The notes under the pieces were generated by a model. That model did not search any database. It was not told the origin of the DNA and saw only the letters and a program-made list of their open reading frames with translations. DNA of 64,000 bases from Acidovorax sp. FJL06 (GTDB taxonomy: Bacteria > Pseudomonadota > Gammaproteobacteria > Burkholderiales > Burkholderiaceae_C), in contig NZ_QAJR01000017.1 of assembly GCF_003852545.1 (NCBI RefSeq), positions 81,412-145,411 on the forward strand. The letters run 5' to 3'. The translations under genes were made by a program, and so were the position numbers. Every line of letters begins with the position of its first letter. Position 1 is the stretch's first letter. Below, piece after piece: positions 17,579 to 28,498 of the stretch.

Positions 17579-18031
17579 TCAGGCGGTTTCGCCGTAGACC
17601 GACACGGTCACTTCCACCACCACGTCGGTGTGCAGAGCAACGTTCACGGTGCTTTCGCTCACGACCTTGATGGGGCCGTTGGGCAGGCGGATCTGGGCCT
17701 TGGCGACCTTGTAGCCTTGCTTGTTCAGCTCTTCAGCGATGTCGTGGTTGGTCACCGAACCAAACAGACGGCCGTCCACGCCAGCCTTTTGCGTCAGCTT
17801 GACGGTGGTGCCAGCCAGCTTCTCGCCTTGGGCCTGGGCTTCTGCCAGCTTGGCAGCGGCAGCCTTTTCGAGTTCAGCGCGCTTGGCTTCGAACTCAGCC
17901 TTGGCGGCTTCCGTGGCGCGGCGGGCGCGGCCAGCGGGGATCAGGAAGTTGCGGGCGTAACCGTCTTTGACCTTGACGATTTCACCGAGGTTGCCGAGGT
18001 TCACAACCTTGTCGAGCAGAATGATTTGCAT
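17579..18031 (-). CDS. rplI: 50S ribosomal protein L9
   Basis: 150 residues; start [13 protein letters not shown], and the signature region [21 protein letters not shown] binds 23S rRNA. A long helix ([22 protein letters not shown] region) joins the two domains, as in the family. Last gene of rpsF-priB-rpsR-rplI, 12 bases after rpsR. Confidence 0.98.
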   Translation of the reverse strand: MQIILLDKVVNLGNLGEIVKVKDGYARNFLIPAGRARRATEAAKAEFEAKRAELEKAAAAKLAEAQAQGEKLAGTTVKLTQKAGVDGRLFGSVTNHDIAEELNKQGYKVAKAQIRLPNGPIKVVSESTVNVALHTDVVVEVTVSVYGETA

Positions 18032-18043
18032 GGGTTGTGCTCC

Positions 18044-18325
18044 TTAGATCTTGTGCTGGTCGCTGTAAGGCACCAGGGCCAGGAAGCGGGCGCGCTTGAT
18101 GGCGGTGTTCAGCTGACGCTGGAAGATGGCGCGCGTGCCGGTCAGGCGCGCGGGGATGATCTTGCCGTTTTCGGCGATGAAATCGCGCAGCGTGTCGACA
18201 TCCTTGTAGTCGATTTCTTCAACGCCCGTCACCGTGAAGCGGCAGAAGCGCTTGCGCTTGAACAGCAGGGACTGGGTGTTGCGCTTTGGGCGCTTGTCTT
18301 TGTTGAACTTCTTGAACGTGGCCAT
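18044..18325 (-). CDS. rpsR: 30S ribosomal protein S18
   Basis: 93 residues. Typical S18 sequence: [47 protein letters not shown]. It binds S6 in the 30S platform. Operon position between priB (17 bases upstream) and rplI. Confidence 0.98.
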   Translation of the reverse strand: MATFKKFNKDKRPKRNTQSLLFKRKRFCRFTVTGVEEIDYKDVDTLRDFIAENGKIIPARLTGTRAIFQRQLNTAIKRARFLALVPYSDQHKI

Positions 18326-18342
18326 TGCGGACCCCTTGAAAA

Positions 18343-18633
18343 TTAATTTTGTTGAATATCCTGGACGTGGAGCACTGCGGTCTTGCCATTGCGCGGGTTG
18401 GCCAGAAATCCATGGAAAGTCCAGAGACTTCCGATGTTCTGCCTTGCCAGACGCTCGGCCATTGCACCAAAGGCAACAGCCTTGATGGCAGCCCTGACTT
18501 CGCGGGGGTGGCCTGCCTCGGTTTGCTGGGACTCGTGTTCGAGCCGCAGGGTGATGGCAGGCAATCCGGCGGGCGTGTAGCGCAGGGCTTCAGCCTCTGC
18601 GATACAAGCGGTCAAGACAACGCGGTTCTCCAC
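18343..18633 (-). CDS. priB: Primosomal replication protein N (PriB)
   Basis: 96-residue OB-fold ssDNA-binding protein, used with PriA and DnaT to restart stalled forks. Family pattern: [61 protein letters not shown]. Its place between rpsF and rpsR is conserved in beta- and gammaproteobacteria. Confidence 0.95.
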   Translation of the reverse strand: MENRVVLTACIAEAEALRYTPAGLPAITLRLEHESQQTEAGHPREVRAAIKAVAFGAMAERLARQNIGSLWTFHGFLANPRNGKTAVLHVQDIQQN

Positions 18634-18648
18634 TCCAACGAGGATGGA

Positions 18649-19035
18649 TCAGCGCTCGCCGCGCTCGCCGGCCGCTGCGTATTCCGCTTGGCTGGCCTTG
18701 CGGGCTTCTTCGCGCTCGACGGTCTTCATCATGGAAGATGGGCCCGTGTCGGCCTTCTTCTTCTGAACCGTCAGGTGGCGCAGCACGGCGTCGTTGAACT
18801 TGAAGGCATGCTCCAGTTCAGCCATCACGGCCTGGTCGGCTTCGATGTTCACGCACAGGTAGTGGGCCTTGGCCAGCTTGTTGATCAGGTACGCCAGTTG
18901 ACGGCGGCCCCAGTCTTCCACGCGGTGCACCTTGCCACCGCCAGCGGTGATCATGCCCTTGTAGCGCTCCAGCATGGCTGGAACTTGTTCGCTTTGATCC
19001 GGATGGATCAACAAAATGATTTCGTAATGACGCAT
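18649..19035 (-). CDS. rpsF: 30S ribosomal protein S6
   Basis: 128 residues. The start [19 protein letters not shown] at 19035 is supported by the AAGGAG ribosome-binding site upstream and by homology; the longer open frame is not used. The body has [20 protein letters not shown] and ends in a charged tail. First gene of the operon; a strong -10 box and a possible S6:S18 leader element lie upstream. Confidence 0.97.
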   Translation of the reverse strand: MRHYEIILLIHPDQSEQVPAMLERYKGMITAGGGKVHRVEDWGRRQLAYLINKLAKAHYLCVNIEADQAVMAELEHAFKFNDAVLRHLTVQKKKADTGPSSMMKTVEREEARKASQAEYAAAGERGER

Positions 19036-19053
19036 GCAGACTCCTTTTGGATG

Positions 19054-19097
19054 ACACCACCCGTTGCGTCTCAACCCCCGTAGGTTGTGCGGTGTGG
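19054..19097 (-). ncRNA. Possible S6:S18-binding leader element of rpsF mRNA
   Basis: In the rpsF 5' UTR, on the minus strand, ACACC (plus 19091-19095) can pair with GGTGT (plus 19054-19058), enclosing an inner stem CAACC/GGTTG (plus 19083-19087 with 19072-19076). A CCG lies at the outer-stem/bulge junction. Known S6:S18 autoregulatory leaders are stem-loops with a bulged CCG; this fits in outline but was not modelled. Confidence 0.4.
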
Positions 19098-19113
19098 CAA
19101 GGGAAAGCCTGCG

Positions 19114-19142
19114 ATTATAGCCCGGCCGCTGTGGCTTGTACA
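19114..19142 (-). promoter_or_regulatory. Candidate promoter of the rpsF operon
   Basis: Minus strand: TGTACA (plus 19137-19142), 17-base spacer, perfect TATAAT (plus 19114-19119). Transcription would begin about 70-75 bases before the rpsF start, including the hairpin element. Confidence 0.55.
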
Positions 19143-19310
19143 CTCAACACCCGCCACCACCCCTTCAGGTGCGCGCAAAAGGGCACCCGATCGGGCCCAA
19201 TGGCGTGCACATGGGCAGGCTGCCCTTGCAAAACCCGGGGTTGGGCCGACATGCCTAGCACCACGGCGCGCGGCGCGCAGGGTCCGCAAGGACAAATCCC
19301 TGGTGCAGAC

Positions 19311-19338
19311 CTTGATTTGTGGCGGCATGCCCCCAACT
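19311..19338 (+). promoter_or_regulatory. Candidate heat-shock (sigma-32) promoter of grpE
   Basis: CTTGATT (19311-19317), 13-base spacer, CCCCAACT (19331-19338), close to the sigma-32 consensus CTTGAA-N13-15-CCCCAT. It lies about 38 bases before grpE. The remainder of the 340-bp rpsF/grpE divergent region shows only the rpsF promoter and leader. Confidence 0.55.
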
Positions 19339-19375
19339 CCCGCGCGTACTGTTTCATTCACCTTCAGACCAAGAC

Positions 19376-19927
19376 ATGTCAGACCACAGCCAAACCACCC
19401 CGCCCCAAAGCGCCCCCGCCCCCGAAGAAGTCGAAGCCGCCATGGCTGCCCACGCCTCCGACGAGCTGGCCCGCCTGCAGGGCGAGCTGGCCGAGCTGAA
19501 GGCCAAGAGCGCCGACCTGGCCGACCAGTTCCTGCGCGCCAAGGCCGAGGCCGAAAACGCCCGCCGCCGCGCTGACGACGAAGTGACCAAGGCCCGCAAG
19601 TTCGGCATCGAGAGCTTTGCCGAAAGCCTGCTGCCCGTGGCCGACAGCCTGGACGCCGCCCTGGCCATCAAGGAAGCCACACCCCAGCAGCTGCGCGAAG
19701 GCGCCGACGCCACCCTGCGCCAGTTGACCTCAGCCCTGGAGCGCAACAAGGTGCTGGCCATCAATCCCGCCGCTGGCGCCAAGTTCGACCCGCACCAGCA
19801 CCAGGCCATCAGCGTGGTGCCCGCCGACCAGGAAGCCAACACCGTCGTGGCCGTGCTGCAAAAAGGCTATGTGATCGCCGAACGCGTACTGCGTCCGGCC
19901 CTGGTCACCGTCACGGCCCCGAAGTAA
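19376..19927 (+). CDS. grpE: Nucleotide exchange factor GrpE
   Basis: 183 residues from the ATG at 19376. A long coiled-coil helix ([22 protein letters not shown] region) is followed by the conserved [10 protein letters not shown]...[21 protein letters not shown] and the C-terminal beta-wing with [16 protein letters not shown]. It releases ADP from DnaK. Followed by dnaK after 93 bases, with the sigma-32-like promoter upstream. Confidence 0.97.
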   Translation: MSDHSQTTPPQSAPAPEEVEAAMAAHASDELARLQGELAELKAKSADLADQFLRAKAEAENARRRADDEVTKARKFGIESFAESLLPVADSLDAALAIKEATPQQLREGADATLRQLTSALERNKVLAINPAAGAKFDPHQHQAISVVPADQEANTVVAVLQKGYVIAERVLRPALVTVTAPK

Positions 19928-19969
19928 ATCGTCAAATAAACCCGCACGGATGACTTGAACCCCCACGAG

Positions 19970-19978
19970 TTATCCACA
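19970..19978 (+). promoter_or_regulatory. Consensus DnaA box between grpE and dnaK
   Basis: TTATCCACA, a perfect DnaA 9-mer, in the 93-bp grpE-dnaK spacer; a weaker CATCCACAC follows at about 19989. A single box can occur by chance. Confidence 0.45.
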
Positions 19979-20020
19979 AGTTACTAGCCATCCACACATT
20001 CAAGCATTCGGAGAAAAATC

Positions 20021-21973
<1,953 letters not shown>

Positions 21974-22059
21974 GCAGGCCTCCGTTGACCCCAGCCGCCG
22001 CGCGGTGCCGCTCTCGGTGCTTGCGCGGCGTTCCTGCTCCAACCGGGTTCTGAATCACT

Positions 22060-23205
22060 ATGTCCAAACGAGACTTTTACGAAATCCTGGGCGTTCCCAA
22101 GAACGCCTCGGACGAAGAAATCAAGAAGGCCTATCGCAAGCTGGCGATGAAGCACCACCCTGACCGCAACCAGGGGGATGCGGCCAAGCCTGCCGAAGAG
22201 AAGTTCAAGGAGGCCAAGGAGGCCTACGAGATGCTCTCCGACCCGCAAAAGCGCGCGGCCTACGACCAGTACGGCCATGCGGGGGTGGACCCCAACATGC
22301 GTGGCCCCGGAGGCCCGGGCGCGGAAGGTTTCGGCGGTTTTGCCGAGGCCTTTGGCGACATCTTCGGCGACATGTTCGGCCAGCAGGGCGGGCGTGGGCG
22401 CGGCACGGGCGGGCGCCAGGTGTACCGGGGCAGCGACCTCAGCTACGCCATGGAGATCACGCTGGAAGAGGCCGCCCGCGGCAAGGACGCGCAGATCCGC
22501 ATCCCTTCGTGGGAGAGCTGCGACACCTGCCACGGCAGCGGCGCCAAGCCCGGCACCAGTGCCAAGACCTGCTCGACCTGCTCGGGCTCCGGCACGGTGC
22601 AGATGCGCCAGGGCTTCTTCAGCGTGCAGCAGACCTGCCCGCACTGCCGCGGCACGGGCAAGATCATTCCCGAGCCCTGCACCACCTGCCACGGCCAGGG
22701 CAAGCTCAAGAAGCAAAAGACGCTGGAAGTGAAGATCCCTGCGGGCATCGACGACGGCATGCGCATCCGCAGCACCGGCAATGGCGAGCCGGGCACCAAT
22801 GGCGGACCGCCGGGCGACCTGTACATCGAGATCCGCCTGAAGAAGCACGACATCTTCGAGCGCGACGGCGACGACCTGCACTGCCAGGTGCCGGTGAGCT
22901 TCATCACGGCCGCCCTGGGCGGCGAGATCGAGGTGCCGACGCTGGCCGGCAAGGCCGCCATCGACATCCCCGAAGGCACCCAGGCCGGCAAGCAGTTCCG
23001 CCTGCGCGGCAAGGGCATCAAGGGCGTGCGCGCCAGCTACCCCGGCGACCTGTACTGCCACATCGCGGTCGAGACGCCGGTCAAGCTCACCGAGCACCAG
23101 CGCAAGCTGCTGCGCGAGCTGGAAGATTCGCTCAAGAAGGGCGGCGCCCGCCACTCGCCCAGCGGCGAGAGCTGGACGGACCGGCTGAAGAACTTCTTCA
23201 GCTGA
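22060..23205 (+). CDS. dnaJ: Chaperone protein DnaJ
   Basis: 381 residues, class A. J domain with HPD at 33-35, Gly/Phe-rich stretch ([18 protein letters not shown]), four CxxCxGxG zinc repeats ([32 protein letters not shown]), then the C-terminal substrate domains. It stimulates DnaK ATPase. Terminated by the hairpin at 23228. Confidence 0.98.
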   Translation: MSKRDFYEILGVPKNASDEEIKKAYRKLAMKHHPDRNQGDAAKPAEEKFKEAKEAYEMLSDPQKRAAYDQYGHAGVDPNMRGPGGPGAEGFGGFAEAFGDIFGDMFGQQGGRGRGTGGRQVYRGSDLSYAMEITLEEAARGKDAQIRIPSWESCDTCHGSGAKPGTSAKTCSTCSGSGTVQMRQGFFSVQQTCPHCRGTGKIIPEPCTTCHGQGKLKKQKTLEVKIPAGIDDGMRIRSTGNGEPGTNGGPPGDLYIEIRLKKHDIFERDGDDLHCQVPVSFITAALGGEIEVPTLAGKAAIDIPEGTQAGKQFRLRGKGIKGVRASYPGDLYCHIAVETPVKLTEHQRKLLRELEDSLKKGGARHSPSGESWTDRLKNFFS

Positions 23206-23227
23206 TCCGGCCTCCGAACGCCCCCTC

Positions 23228-23262
23228 AACCGCCCTCGGCCTCACGGCCCGGGCGGTTTTTT
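23228..23262 (+). terminator. Rho-independent terminator after dnaJ
   Basis: AACCGCCC (23228-23235) with GGGCGGTT (23251-23258), and an inner GGCC/GGCC pairing, followed by TTTTTT (to 23262). It overlaps the last codons of the convergent lytic transglycosylase gene. Confidence 0.8.
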
Positions 23263-24186
23263 CATGCGCCCCGCCGGCTGCGTGACCACACCCGTGGCCT
23301 TGCTCGGCCGCTCGTGCTGGGTCGCACGGTAAAAGCCCAGGATGCGGCGCACGTACTCGCGCGTCTCGGTGTAGGGCGGCACGCCGCCGTGGCGCTCCAC
23401 GGCTTTCTCGCCCGCGTTGTAGGCGGCCGAGGCCAGCGCCACATCCCCCCCAAAGCGGTCCAGCAGCCAGCGCAGATAGGTCAGCCCGCCGCGCACGTTC
23501 TGCTCGGGGTTCCACACATCGCGCACGCCAAAGCGCTCGGCGGTTTCGGGGATGAGCTGCATCAGCCCCTGCGCATTCTTGGGCGACAGCGCACGGGCCT
23601 GGAAGTTGGATTCGGAGCGCACGATGGCCAGCGCCAGGCGCGGGTCCACCTCGAAGCGGGGTGCGAGCCGTTGCACCAGCTCGGCGTGGCGGCGTTTGTC
23701 GTCGGGCAGGTTGCGAACATAGCGGTCCACCACCTCCTGGGGCACGACCTCCTGGGCAGAATCGCGCACCTCCAGCCGGGGCGCCTCGCCCGTGGTGAGG
23801 CAGTCCGGCAGGCGGTCTCCCGGCACCAGGCCTTCGGCCAGGCCGCGCGCCTTTTCGTGCCCCCGCTGCGCGGCCAGGGCCAGCAGGGTGGCAGCGGCCG
23901 CCGGGTCGGGCACCACATCGCGCCCCCGCATCAGCAGGCGGCCCAGGCGGTATTGCGCCTCCACGCTGCCATAGCGCGCGGCATCGCAGTACCGCTGCGC
24001 GGCGCGGTGCGGCTGGCGCCGCACTTCGGCGTCATAGCCCTCTTCCAACCAGCGCGACAGCACGGGGGGTTCATCGGCCCATTCGGGCGGGTCGTCCAGG
24101 GGCTGCGCACGCAGCTGCGGCCCGCCGGCCAGCAAAACTGCGGCCAGCAAGGCGCGATGCGCGTGACAGGAAGACCTGGGTTGCAT
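23242..24186 (-). CDS. Lytic transglycosylase (SLT domain) with Sel1-like repeats
   Basis: 314 residues from the ATG at 24186. A signal peptide follows (HRALLAAVLLAGG ... LRAQ). Residues about 60-115 look like Sel1/TPR-type repeats (YGSVEAQYRLGRLLMRG, AATLLALAAQRGHEKAR). The C-terminal half is a soluble-lytic-transglycosylase domain: catalytic Glu in IVRSESNFQ, then ALSPKNAQGLMQLIPETA and ASAAYNAGEKAVERHGGVPPY. It cleaves peptidoglycan strands in the periplasm. The frame stays open far upstream, antisense to the next gene, but that part is a shadow. Confidence 0.9.
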   Translation of the reverse strand: MQPRSSCHAHRALLAAVLLAGGPQLRAQPLDDPPEWADEPPVLSRWLEEGYDAEVRRQPHRAAQRYCDAARYGSVEAQYRLGRLLMRGRDVVPDPAAAATLLALAAQRGHEKARGLAEGLVPGDRLPDCLTTGEAPRLEVRDSAQEVVPQEVVDRYVRNLPDDKRRHAELVQRLAPRFEVDPRLALAIVRSESNFQARALSPKNAQGLMQLIPETAERFGVRDVWNPEQNVRGGLTYLRWLLDRFGGDVALASAAYNAGEKAVERHGGVPPYTETREYVRRILGFYRATQHERPSKATGVVTQPAGRMKKPPGP

Positions 24187-24392
24187 GTCCCACCTGTTGG
24201 AAAGTCCGTCAGAACGGCCCATCGGAACGAAGGAGCCGACCACTGTAGTCCCGCCGGGGGATTTGCAACAGAAAAACATTGCCGACGGCAGTTTCTTGAT
24301 CTGAGGCAAGAACCCACCCGCCAGCCGCAGCCCCCAGGCACCTGCGCAGTAGCATGAAGGCCCGCACAGCGACCATGGAGAGCCGCCGTGCT

Positions 24393-24419
24393 GGGGCACA
24401 AGGGCACAAGGGCAAAAGG
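24393..24419 (+). repeat. Short tandem repeat GGGCACAA x2 plus a degenerate third
   Basis: GGGCACAA-GGGCACAA-GGGCAAAA lies 20-46 bases before the start of the MBL-fold gene, inside its 5' leader, followed by an A/G-rich tract. It may be slippage-prone. Confidence 0.6.
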
Positions 24420-24438
24420 AAAAAAAGGGGGCATCGGC

Positions 24439-25803
24439 ATGAACGTCAACATCACCTTCCTGGGCGGCTCGGGCACGGTCACCGGCTCCAAATACCTGGT
24501 GCGCCACAACGGCAAGAGCCTGCTCGTGGATTGCGGGCTCTTCCAGGGCTACAAGCAACTGCGCCTGCGCAACTGGCAGCCGCTGCCCGTCGCGCCGCAC
24601 CAGATCGACGCGGTGGTGCTGACCCACGCCCACCTGGACCACAGCGGCTACCTGCCCCTGCTCACCCGCGATGGCTACACCCACGCCATCCACAGCACGC
24701 CGGGCACGCGCGACCTGTGCACCATCTTGCTGCCCGACAGTGGGCACCTGCAGGAGGAGGACGCCGCCTTCCTCAACCGCCACCAGCTCAGCAGCCACAG
24801 CCCGGCCCTGCCGCTGTACACCCGGCTGGATGCGCTGCATTGCCTCAAGCACTTTCAGATCCACGCCTTCCGCAAGGCGTTCGAGCCCCTGCCCGGCTGG
24901 CGCGTGACGCTCTCCCCTGCCGGCCACATCCTGGGCGCGGCCAGCGTGCTGCTGGAGGTGGGCGGCCGGCGCATCCTGTTCTCGGGCGATCTGGGTCGGC
25001 CCGATGACCTGCTGATGAACCCGCCCGATGCCCCGCCCCCCGCCGACACGGTGCTCATCGAATCCACCTACGGCGACCGCGAGCACCCGCCCGAGGGCCT
25101 GCTCGATGAGCTGGGCCCCGCCCTGCAGCGCCTGGCCGCACGCGGCGGCACGGCCGTGGTGCCGGTATTTGCCGTGGGCCGTGCCCAGGTGGTGCTGCAC
25201 GCCATCGGCCTGCTCAAGGCGCAGGGCGTGGTGCCCGCGTCGCTCAAGGTGTTTTTGGACAGCCCCATGGCCGTGAGCACCACGGGCCTGTTCCAGCACC
25301 ACATGCAAGAGCACCGCCTGAGCGCCCGCGAGGTCCAGGCGCTGGAACATGGCGCCACCATGGTCCAGACACCCGAACAATCCAAGGGCTTGGCCCGGCT
25401 GCATGGCCCCATGGTCATCCTGTCGGCCAGCGGCATGGCCACCGGGGGGCGCGTGCTGCATCACCTGGCGCTGCATGCGGGCGACCACCGCAACATGGTC
25501 ATCCTGACCGGCCACCAGGCGCCGGGCACACGCGGCGCCCGCCTGGCCGAGGGCGAAAAGACCCTCCGCATCCATGGCCAGGACGTGGCCGTGCGCGCTG
25601 AGGTGGTGCGGCTGTCGTCCGCCTCGGCCCATGCCGATGGCAACCAGCTCATCGCCTGGCTGCGCAGCATGGGCCACGCGCCCGACCAGGTGTACGTGGT
25701 GCACGGCGAAATGGGTGCGGCCGACCACCTGCGCCAGCGCATCGCACACGAACTGCGCTGGCAGGCGGCAGTGCCCGAGCACGGCAGCACCTGCGCAGCC
25801 TGA
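24439..25803 (+). CDS. MBL-fold beta-CASP RNA/DNA nuclease (RMMBL domain)
   Basis: 454 residues. The start at 24439 (MNVNITFLGGSGTVTGS) is where homology begins; an upstream in-frame ATG at 24388 adds 17 residues. Metal motif HAHLDH at 63-68, later SPAGHILGAASV, LFSGDLGR and STYGDREH; the beta-CASP insert has VPVFAVGRAQ, and the C-terminus FTGHQ-like ILTGHQAPGTRGARL and SAHADGNQL (RMMBL). This is the CPSF73/TTHA0252-type family of RNA endonucleases. Divergent from the transglycosylase; the 252-bp gap holds a tandem repeat. Confidence 0.9.
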   Translation: MNVNITFLGGSGTVTGSKYLVRHNGKSLLVDCGLFQGYKQLRLRNWQPLPVAPHQIDAVVLTHAHLDHSGYLPLLTRDGYTHAIHSTPGTRDLCTILLPDSGHLQEEDAAFLNRHQLSSHSPALPLYTRLDALHCLKHFQIHAFRKAFEPLPGWRVTLSPAGHILGAASVLLEVGGRRILFSGDLGRPDDLLMNPPDAPPPADTVLIESTYGDREHPPEGLLDELGPALQRLAARGGTAVVPVFAVGRAQVVLHAIGLLKAQGVVPASLKVFLDSPMAVSTTGLFQHHMQEHRLSAREVQALEHGATMVQTPEQSKGLARLHGPMVILSASGMATGGRVLHHLALHAGDHRNMVILTGHQAPGTRGARLAEGEKTLRIHGQDVAVRAEVVRLSSASAHADGNQLIAWLRSMGHAPDQVYVVHGEMGAADHLRQRIAHELRWQAAVPEHGSTCAA

Positions 25804-25902
25804 GTCCTTTGCCCCCGGTGGGTCCGGCAACACGCGGACGGGCAGCAAAGCCATCGCGTATGGCGATGACAATCCATTCATAATGGGGAGAAAATAGACA
25901 AC

Positions 25903-25919
25903 CTTCTCGTTTCGAGAAG
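25903..25919. promoter_or_regulatory. Inverted repeat just upstream of the LysR-type gene
   Basis: CTTCTCG-TTT-CGAGAAG, a perfect 7-bp inverted repeat 11 bases before the regulator's ATG, with CCATT-CAT-AATGG about 20 bases further up. It could be an autoregulatory operator or an RNA hairpin at the start site. Confidence 0.35.
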
Positions 25920-25930
25920 ACAAACATCCC

Positions 25931-26908
25931 ATGAAAAGCTCCGAGCGCAGTTTTGCGCGCCGTATCGACCTCACCTCGCTGCAACTGTTTGTGGCGGTGT
26001 GCGAGCTTGGCAGCATCGGCCGCGCGGCCGAGCGCGAATTCATTGCCGCATCGGCCGTCAGCAAGCGCCTGTCGGATCTGGAAACCGCTGTAGACACCGC
26101 CCTGCTCTACCGCCACAGCCGGGGCGTGACCCTCACACCCGCGGGCGAGAGCCTGCTGCACCACGCGCGCACCGTGCTATTTGGGCTGGAACGCATGCAG
26201 GGCGAATTGAGCGAATACGCCGACGGCGTGCGCGGCCATGTGCGCATGCACGCCAACATCTCGGCCATCTTTCAGTTTTTGCCCGAAGACCTCGGCGCCT
26301 TTGCGCGCGAGCACAACCAGATCAAGATCGACCTGCAGGAGCACCTCTCCAGCGACGTGCTGCACGCCGTGCAAGAGGGCGCCGCCGACCTCGGCATCTG
26401 CAACATCGGCACCGCCAGCCTGGGGGGCAGCCCCGCCCTGCAAAGCCGCCCCTACCGCTCCGACCGTTTGGTGCTTGTCGTGCCTGCAGGGCACACCCTG
26501 TCTGCCCAAGCAGCTATCAATTTTGAAGAAGTCCTGGACTGGGACATTGTGGGCCTGCACGCCAACAGCAGCATCAGCCTGGCCATGCGCGCGGCCGCTG
26601 CGGCCGCCGGGCGCCCGCTGCGCCAGCGCATCCAGGTCACGGGGCTCGATGCCATGTGCCGCATGATCGACAACGGCCTGGGCGTGGGCCTGCTGCCCGA
26701 CCGGGCCTTTGCCCTCATGCGCGGCGTGGGCCACCTGCAAGCCATCCCGCTGACCGACGCCTGGGCCCACCGCGAACTGCGGGTGGTCGCCCGCGACTTT
26801 GAGGCCCTGCCCATCACGGCCCGCTTGCTGGTGGAACACCTCGCGCCACAGTCCGCCCCGGCACCAGTGAACCCGGCCCCCGACACTAAAATCCAATCAC
26901 CCACCTGA
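25931..26908 (+). CDS. LysR-family transcriptional regulator
   Basis: 325 residues. Winged HTH at about 15-75 (LTSLQLFVAVCELGSIGRAAEREFIAASAVSKRLSDLE), linker helix, and a C-terminal periplasmic-binding-like effector domain (about 105-315). The target is not evident. It lies 21 bases upstream of leuC on the same strand, so it could be co-transcribed with the leucine genes, but LysR regulators of leu genes usually sit divergently. A fragment of the dispersed repeat (AGCAGCTATCAATTTTGAA) is inside the gene at 26509-26527. Confidence 0.92.
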   Translation: MKSSERSFARRIDLTSLQLFVAVCELGSIGRAAEREFIAASAVSKRLSDLETAVDTALLYRHSRGVTLTPAGESLLHHARTVLFGLERMQGELSEYADGVRGHVRMHANISAIFQFLPEDLGAFAREHNQIKIDLQEHLSSDVLHAVQEGAADLGICNIGTASLGGSPALQSRPYRSDRLVLVVPAGHTLSAQAAINFEEVLDWDIVGLHANSSISLAMRAAAAAAGRPLRQRIQVTGLDAMCRMIDNGLGVGLLPDRAFALMRGVGHLQAIPLTDAWAHRELRVVARDFEALPITARLLVEHLAPQSAPAPVNPAPDTKIQSPT

Positions 26909-26929
26909 AAGCAGAAAGAAAGCCACGCC

Positions 26930-28351
26930 ATGGGACGCACCCTGTACGACAAGATCTGGGACGAGCATGTCGTCCACACCGAAGAGGACGGCACCTCCAT
27001 CCTCTACATCGACCGCCACCTGGTGCACGAAGTCACCAGCCCGCAGGCGTTCGAAGGCCTGCGCCAGGCGGGCCGCAAGGTCTGGCGCATGAGTTCCATC
27101 GTGGGCACGGCCGACCACAACACGCCCACCACGGGCTGGGAAAACGGCTACGACGGCATCACCGACCCGATCAGCAAAGAGCAGATCACCACGCTGAACG
27201 ACAACATGGCGACGATCTCGCCCGCCGCGTTCTTCCCCTTCATGCACAAGCGCCAGGGCATCGTGCACGTGATCGGCCCCGAAAACGGCGCCACCCTGCC
27301 CGGCATGACGGTGGTGTGCGGCGACAGCCACACCAGCACCCATGGCGCGTTCGGCGCGCTGGCCCACGGCATCGGCACGTCGGAGGTCGAGCACGTGATG
27401 GCCACGCAGACCCTGCTGGCCAAGAAGGCCAAGAACATGCTGGTGCAGGTGGACGGCACGCTCGCCAAGGGCGTGACCCCCAAGGATGTGGTGCTGGCCA
27501 TCATCGGCAAGATCGGCACGGCGGGCGGCACGGGCTACACCATCGAGTTTGCAGGCTCCGTCTTCCGCGCCATGAGCATGGAAGGCCGCATGACCGTGTG
27601 CAACATGGCCATTGAAGGCGGTGCGCGCGCAGGCCTGGTGGCGGTGGACGAGAAGACCATTGAATACGTCAAGGGCCGCCCCCTGTCGCCCACCGGCGTG
27701 GAATGGGACCAGGCCGTGGCGTACTGGAAGACGCTGCACTCTGACGCCGACGCGCAGTTCGACACCGTGGTCAAACTCGACGCGGCCGAGATCCAGCCCC
27801 AGGTCACCTGGGGCACCTCGCCCGAAATGGTGTTGGGCATCGACGCCCGCGTGCCCGACCCGGACAAGGAAAAGGACGCCAACAAGCGCGGAGCCATCGA
27901 ACGCGCACTGACCTACATGGACCTGCAACCCGGCAAGCCCATCAACGACATCACCATCGACAAGGTGTTCATCGGCAGTTGCACCAACAGCCGCATCGAA
28001 GACATGCGCGAAGCCGCCGCCGTGGTCAAGAACCTGGGCCGCAAGGTGGCCAGCAATGTGAAGCTGGCCCTGGTGGTGCCCGGCTCGGGCCTCGTCAAGG
28101 AGCAGGCCGAGCGCGAGGGCCTGGACCAGATCTTCAAGGCCGCCGGCTTTGAGTGGCGTGAACCCGGCTGCAGCATGTGCCTGGCCATGAATGCCGACCG
28201 CCTGGAGCCCGGCGAGCGCTGCGCCAGCACCAGCAACCGCAACTTCGAAGGCCGCCAGGGCGCTGGCGGCCGCACCCACCTTGTCAGCCCCGCCATGGCC
28301 GCCGCCGCTGCCGTGCACGGCCACTTTGTGGACATTCGTCAATTTGCCTGA
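26930..28351 (+). CDS. leuC: 3-isopropylmalate dehydratase large subunit
   Basis: 473 residues, aconitase family. Fe-S cluster cysteines: one in SCTNSR (about 350) and two in CSMCL (about 414 and 417). Other signatures: [15 protein letters not shown] and [10 protein letters not shown]. With LeuD it isomerises 2- to 3-isopropylmalate in leucine synthesis. Followed by a small lipoprotein gene and then leuD, leuB. Confidence 0.98.
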   Translation: MGRTLYDKIWDEHVVHTEEDGTSILYIDRHLVHEVTSPQAFEGLRQAGRKVWRMSSIVGTADHNTPTTGWENGYDGITDPISKEQITTLNDNMATISPAAFFPFMHKRQGIVHVIGPENGATLPGMTVVCGDSHTSTHGAFGALAHGIGTSEVEHVMATQTLLAKKAKNMLVQVDGTLAKGVTPKDVVLAIIGKIGTAGGTGYTIEFAGSVFRAMSMEGRMTVCNMAIEGGARAGLVAVDEKTIEYVKGRPLSPTGVEWDQAVAYWKTLHSDADAQFDTVVKLDAAEIQPQVTWGTSPEMVLGIDARVPDPDKEKDANKRGAIERALTYMDLQPGKPINDITIDKVFIGSCTNSRIEDMREAAAVVKNLGRKVASNVKLALVVPGSGLVKEQAEREGLDQIFKAAGFEWREPGCSMCLAMNADRLEPGERCASTSNRNFEGRQGAGGRTHLVSPAMAAAAAVHGHFVDIRQFA

Positions 28352-28363
28352 AGGAGCCCTGTC

Positions 28364-28489
28364 ATGAAAAAGACCGCAACCCTCATCGTGCTCGCCATCA
28401 CCTTCGTGCTGGCCGGCTGCAACACCGTCAAGGGCGTGGGCCAGGACGTACAGCGCGCCGGTGGTGCCCTCGAACGCGCCGCCAAATAA
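28364..28489 (+). CDS. Entericidin A/B family lipoprotein
   Basis: 41-residue ORF between leuC and leuD, with AAGGAG 7 bases before its ATG at 28364. It starts MKKTATLIVLAITFVLAGCN: a signal peptide with lipobox LAGC, then the entericidin pattern NTVKGVGQDVQRAGGALERAAK. Entericidins are tiny outer- or inner-membrane lipoproteins tied to stress/lysis in E. coli. Its place inside a leucine operon is a known oddity of some Burkholderiales (recollection). Confidence 0.9.
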   Translation: MKKTATLIVLAITFVLAGCNTVKGVGQDVQRAGGALERAAK

Positions 28490-28498
28490 AAGAACGCC

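Noticed and set aside
24187-26097. A minus-strand frame stays open for about 1.9 kb upstream of the lytic transglycosylase, antisense to the MBL-fold gene
   Set aside because: High-GC shadow: His/Gln/Arg-rich low-information translation with no recognisable domain, while the plus strand encodes a complete family protein.
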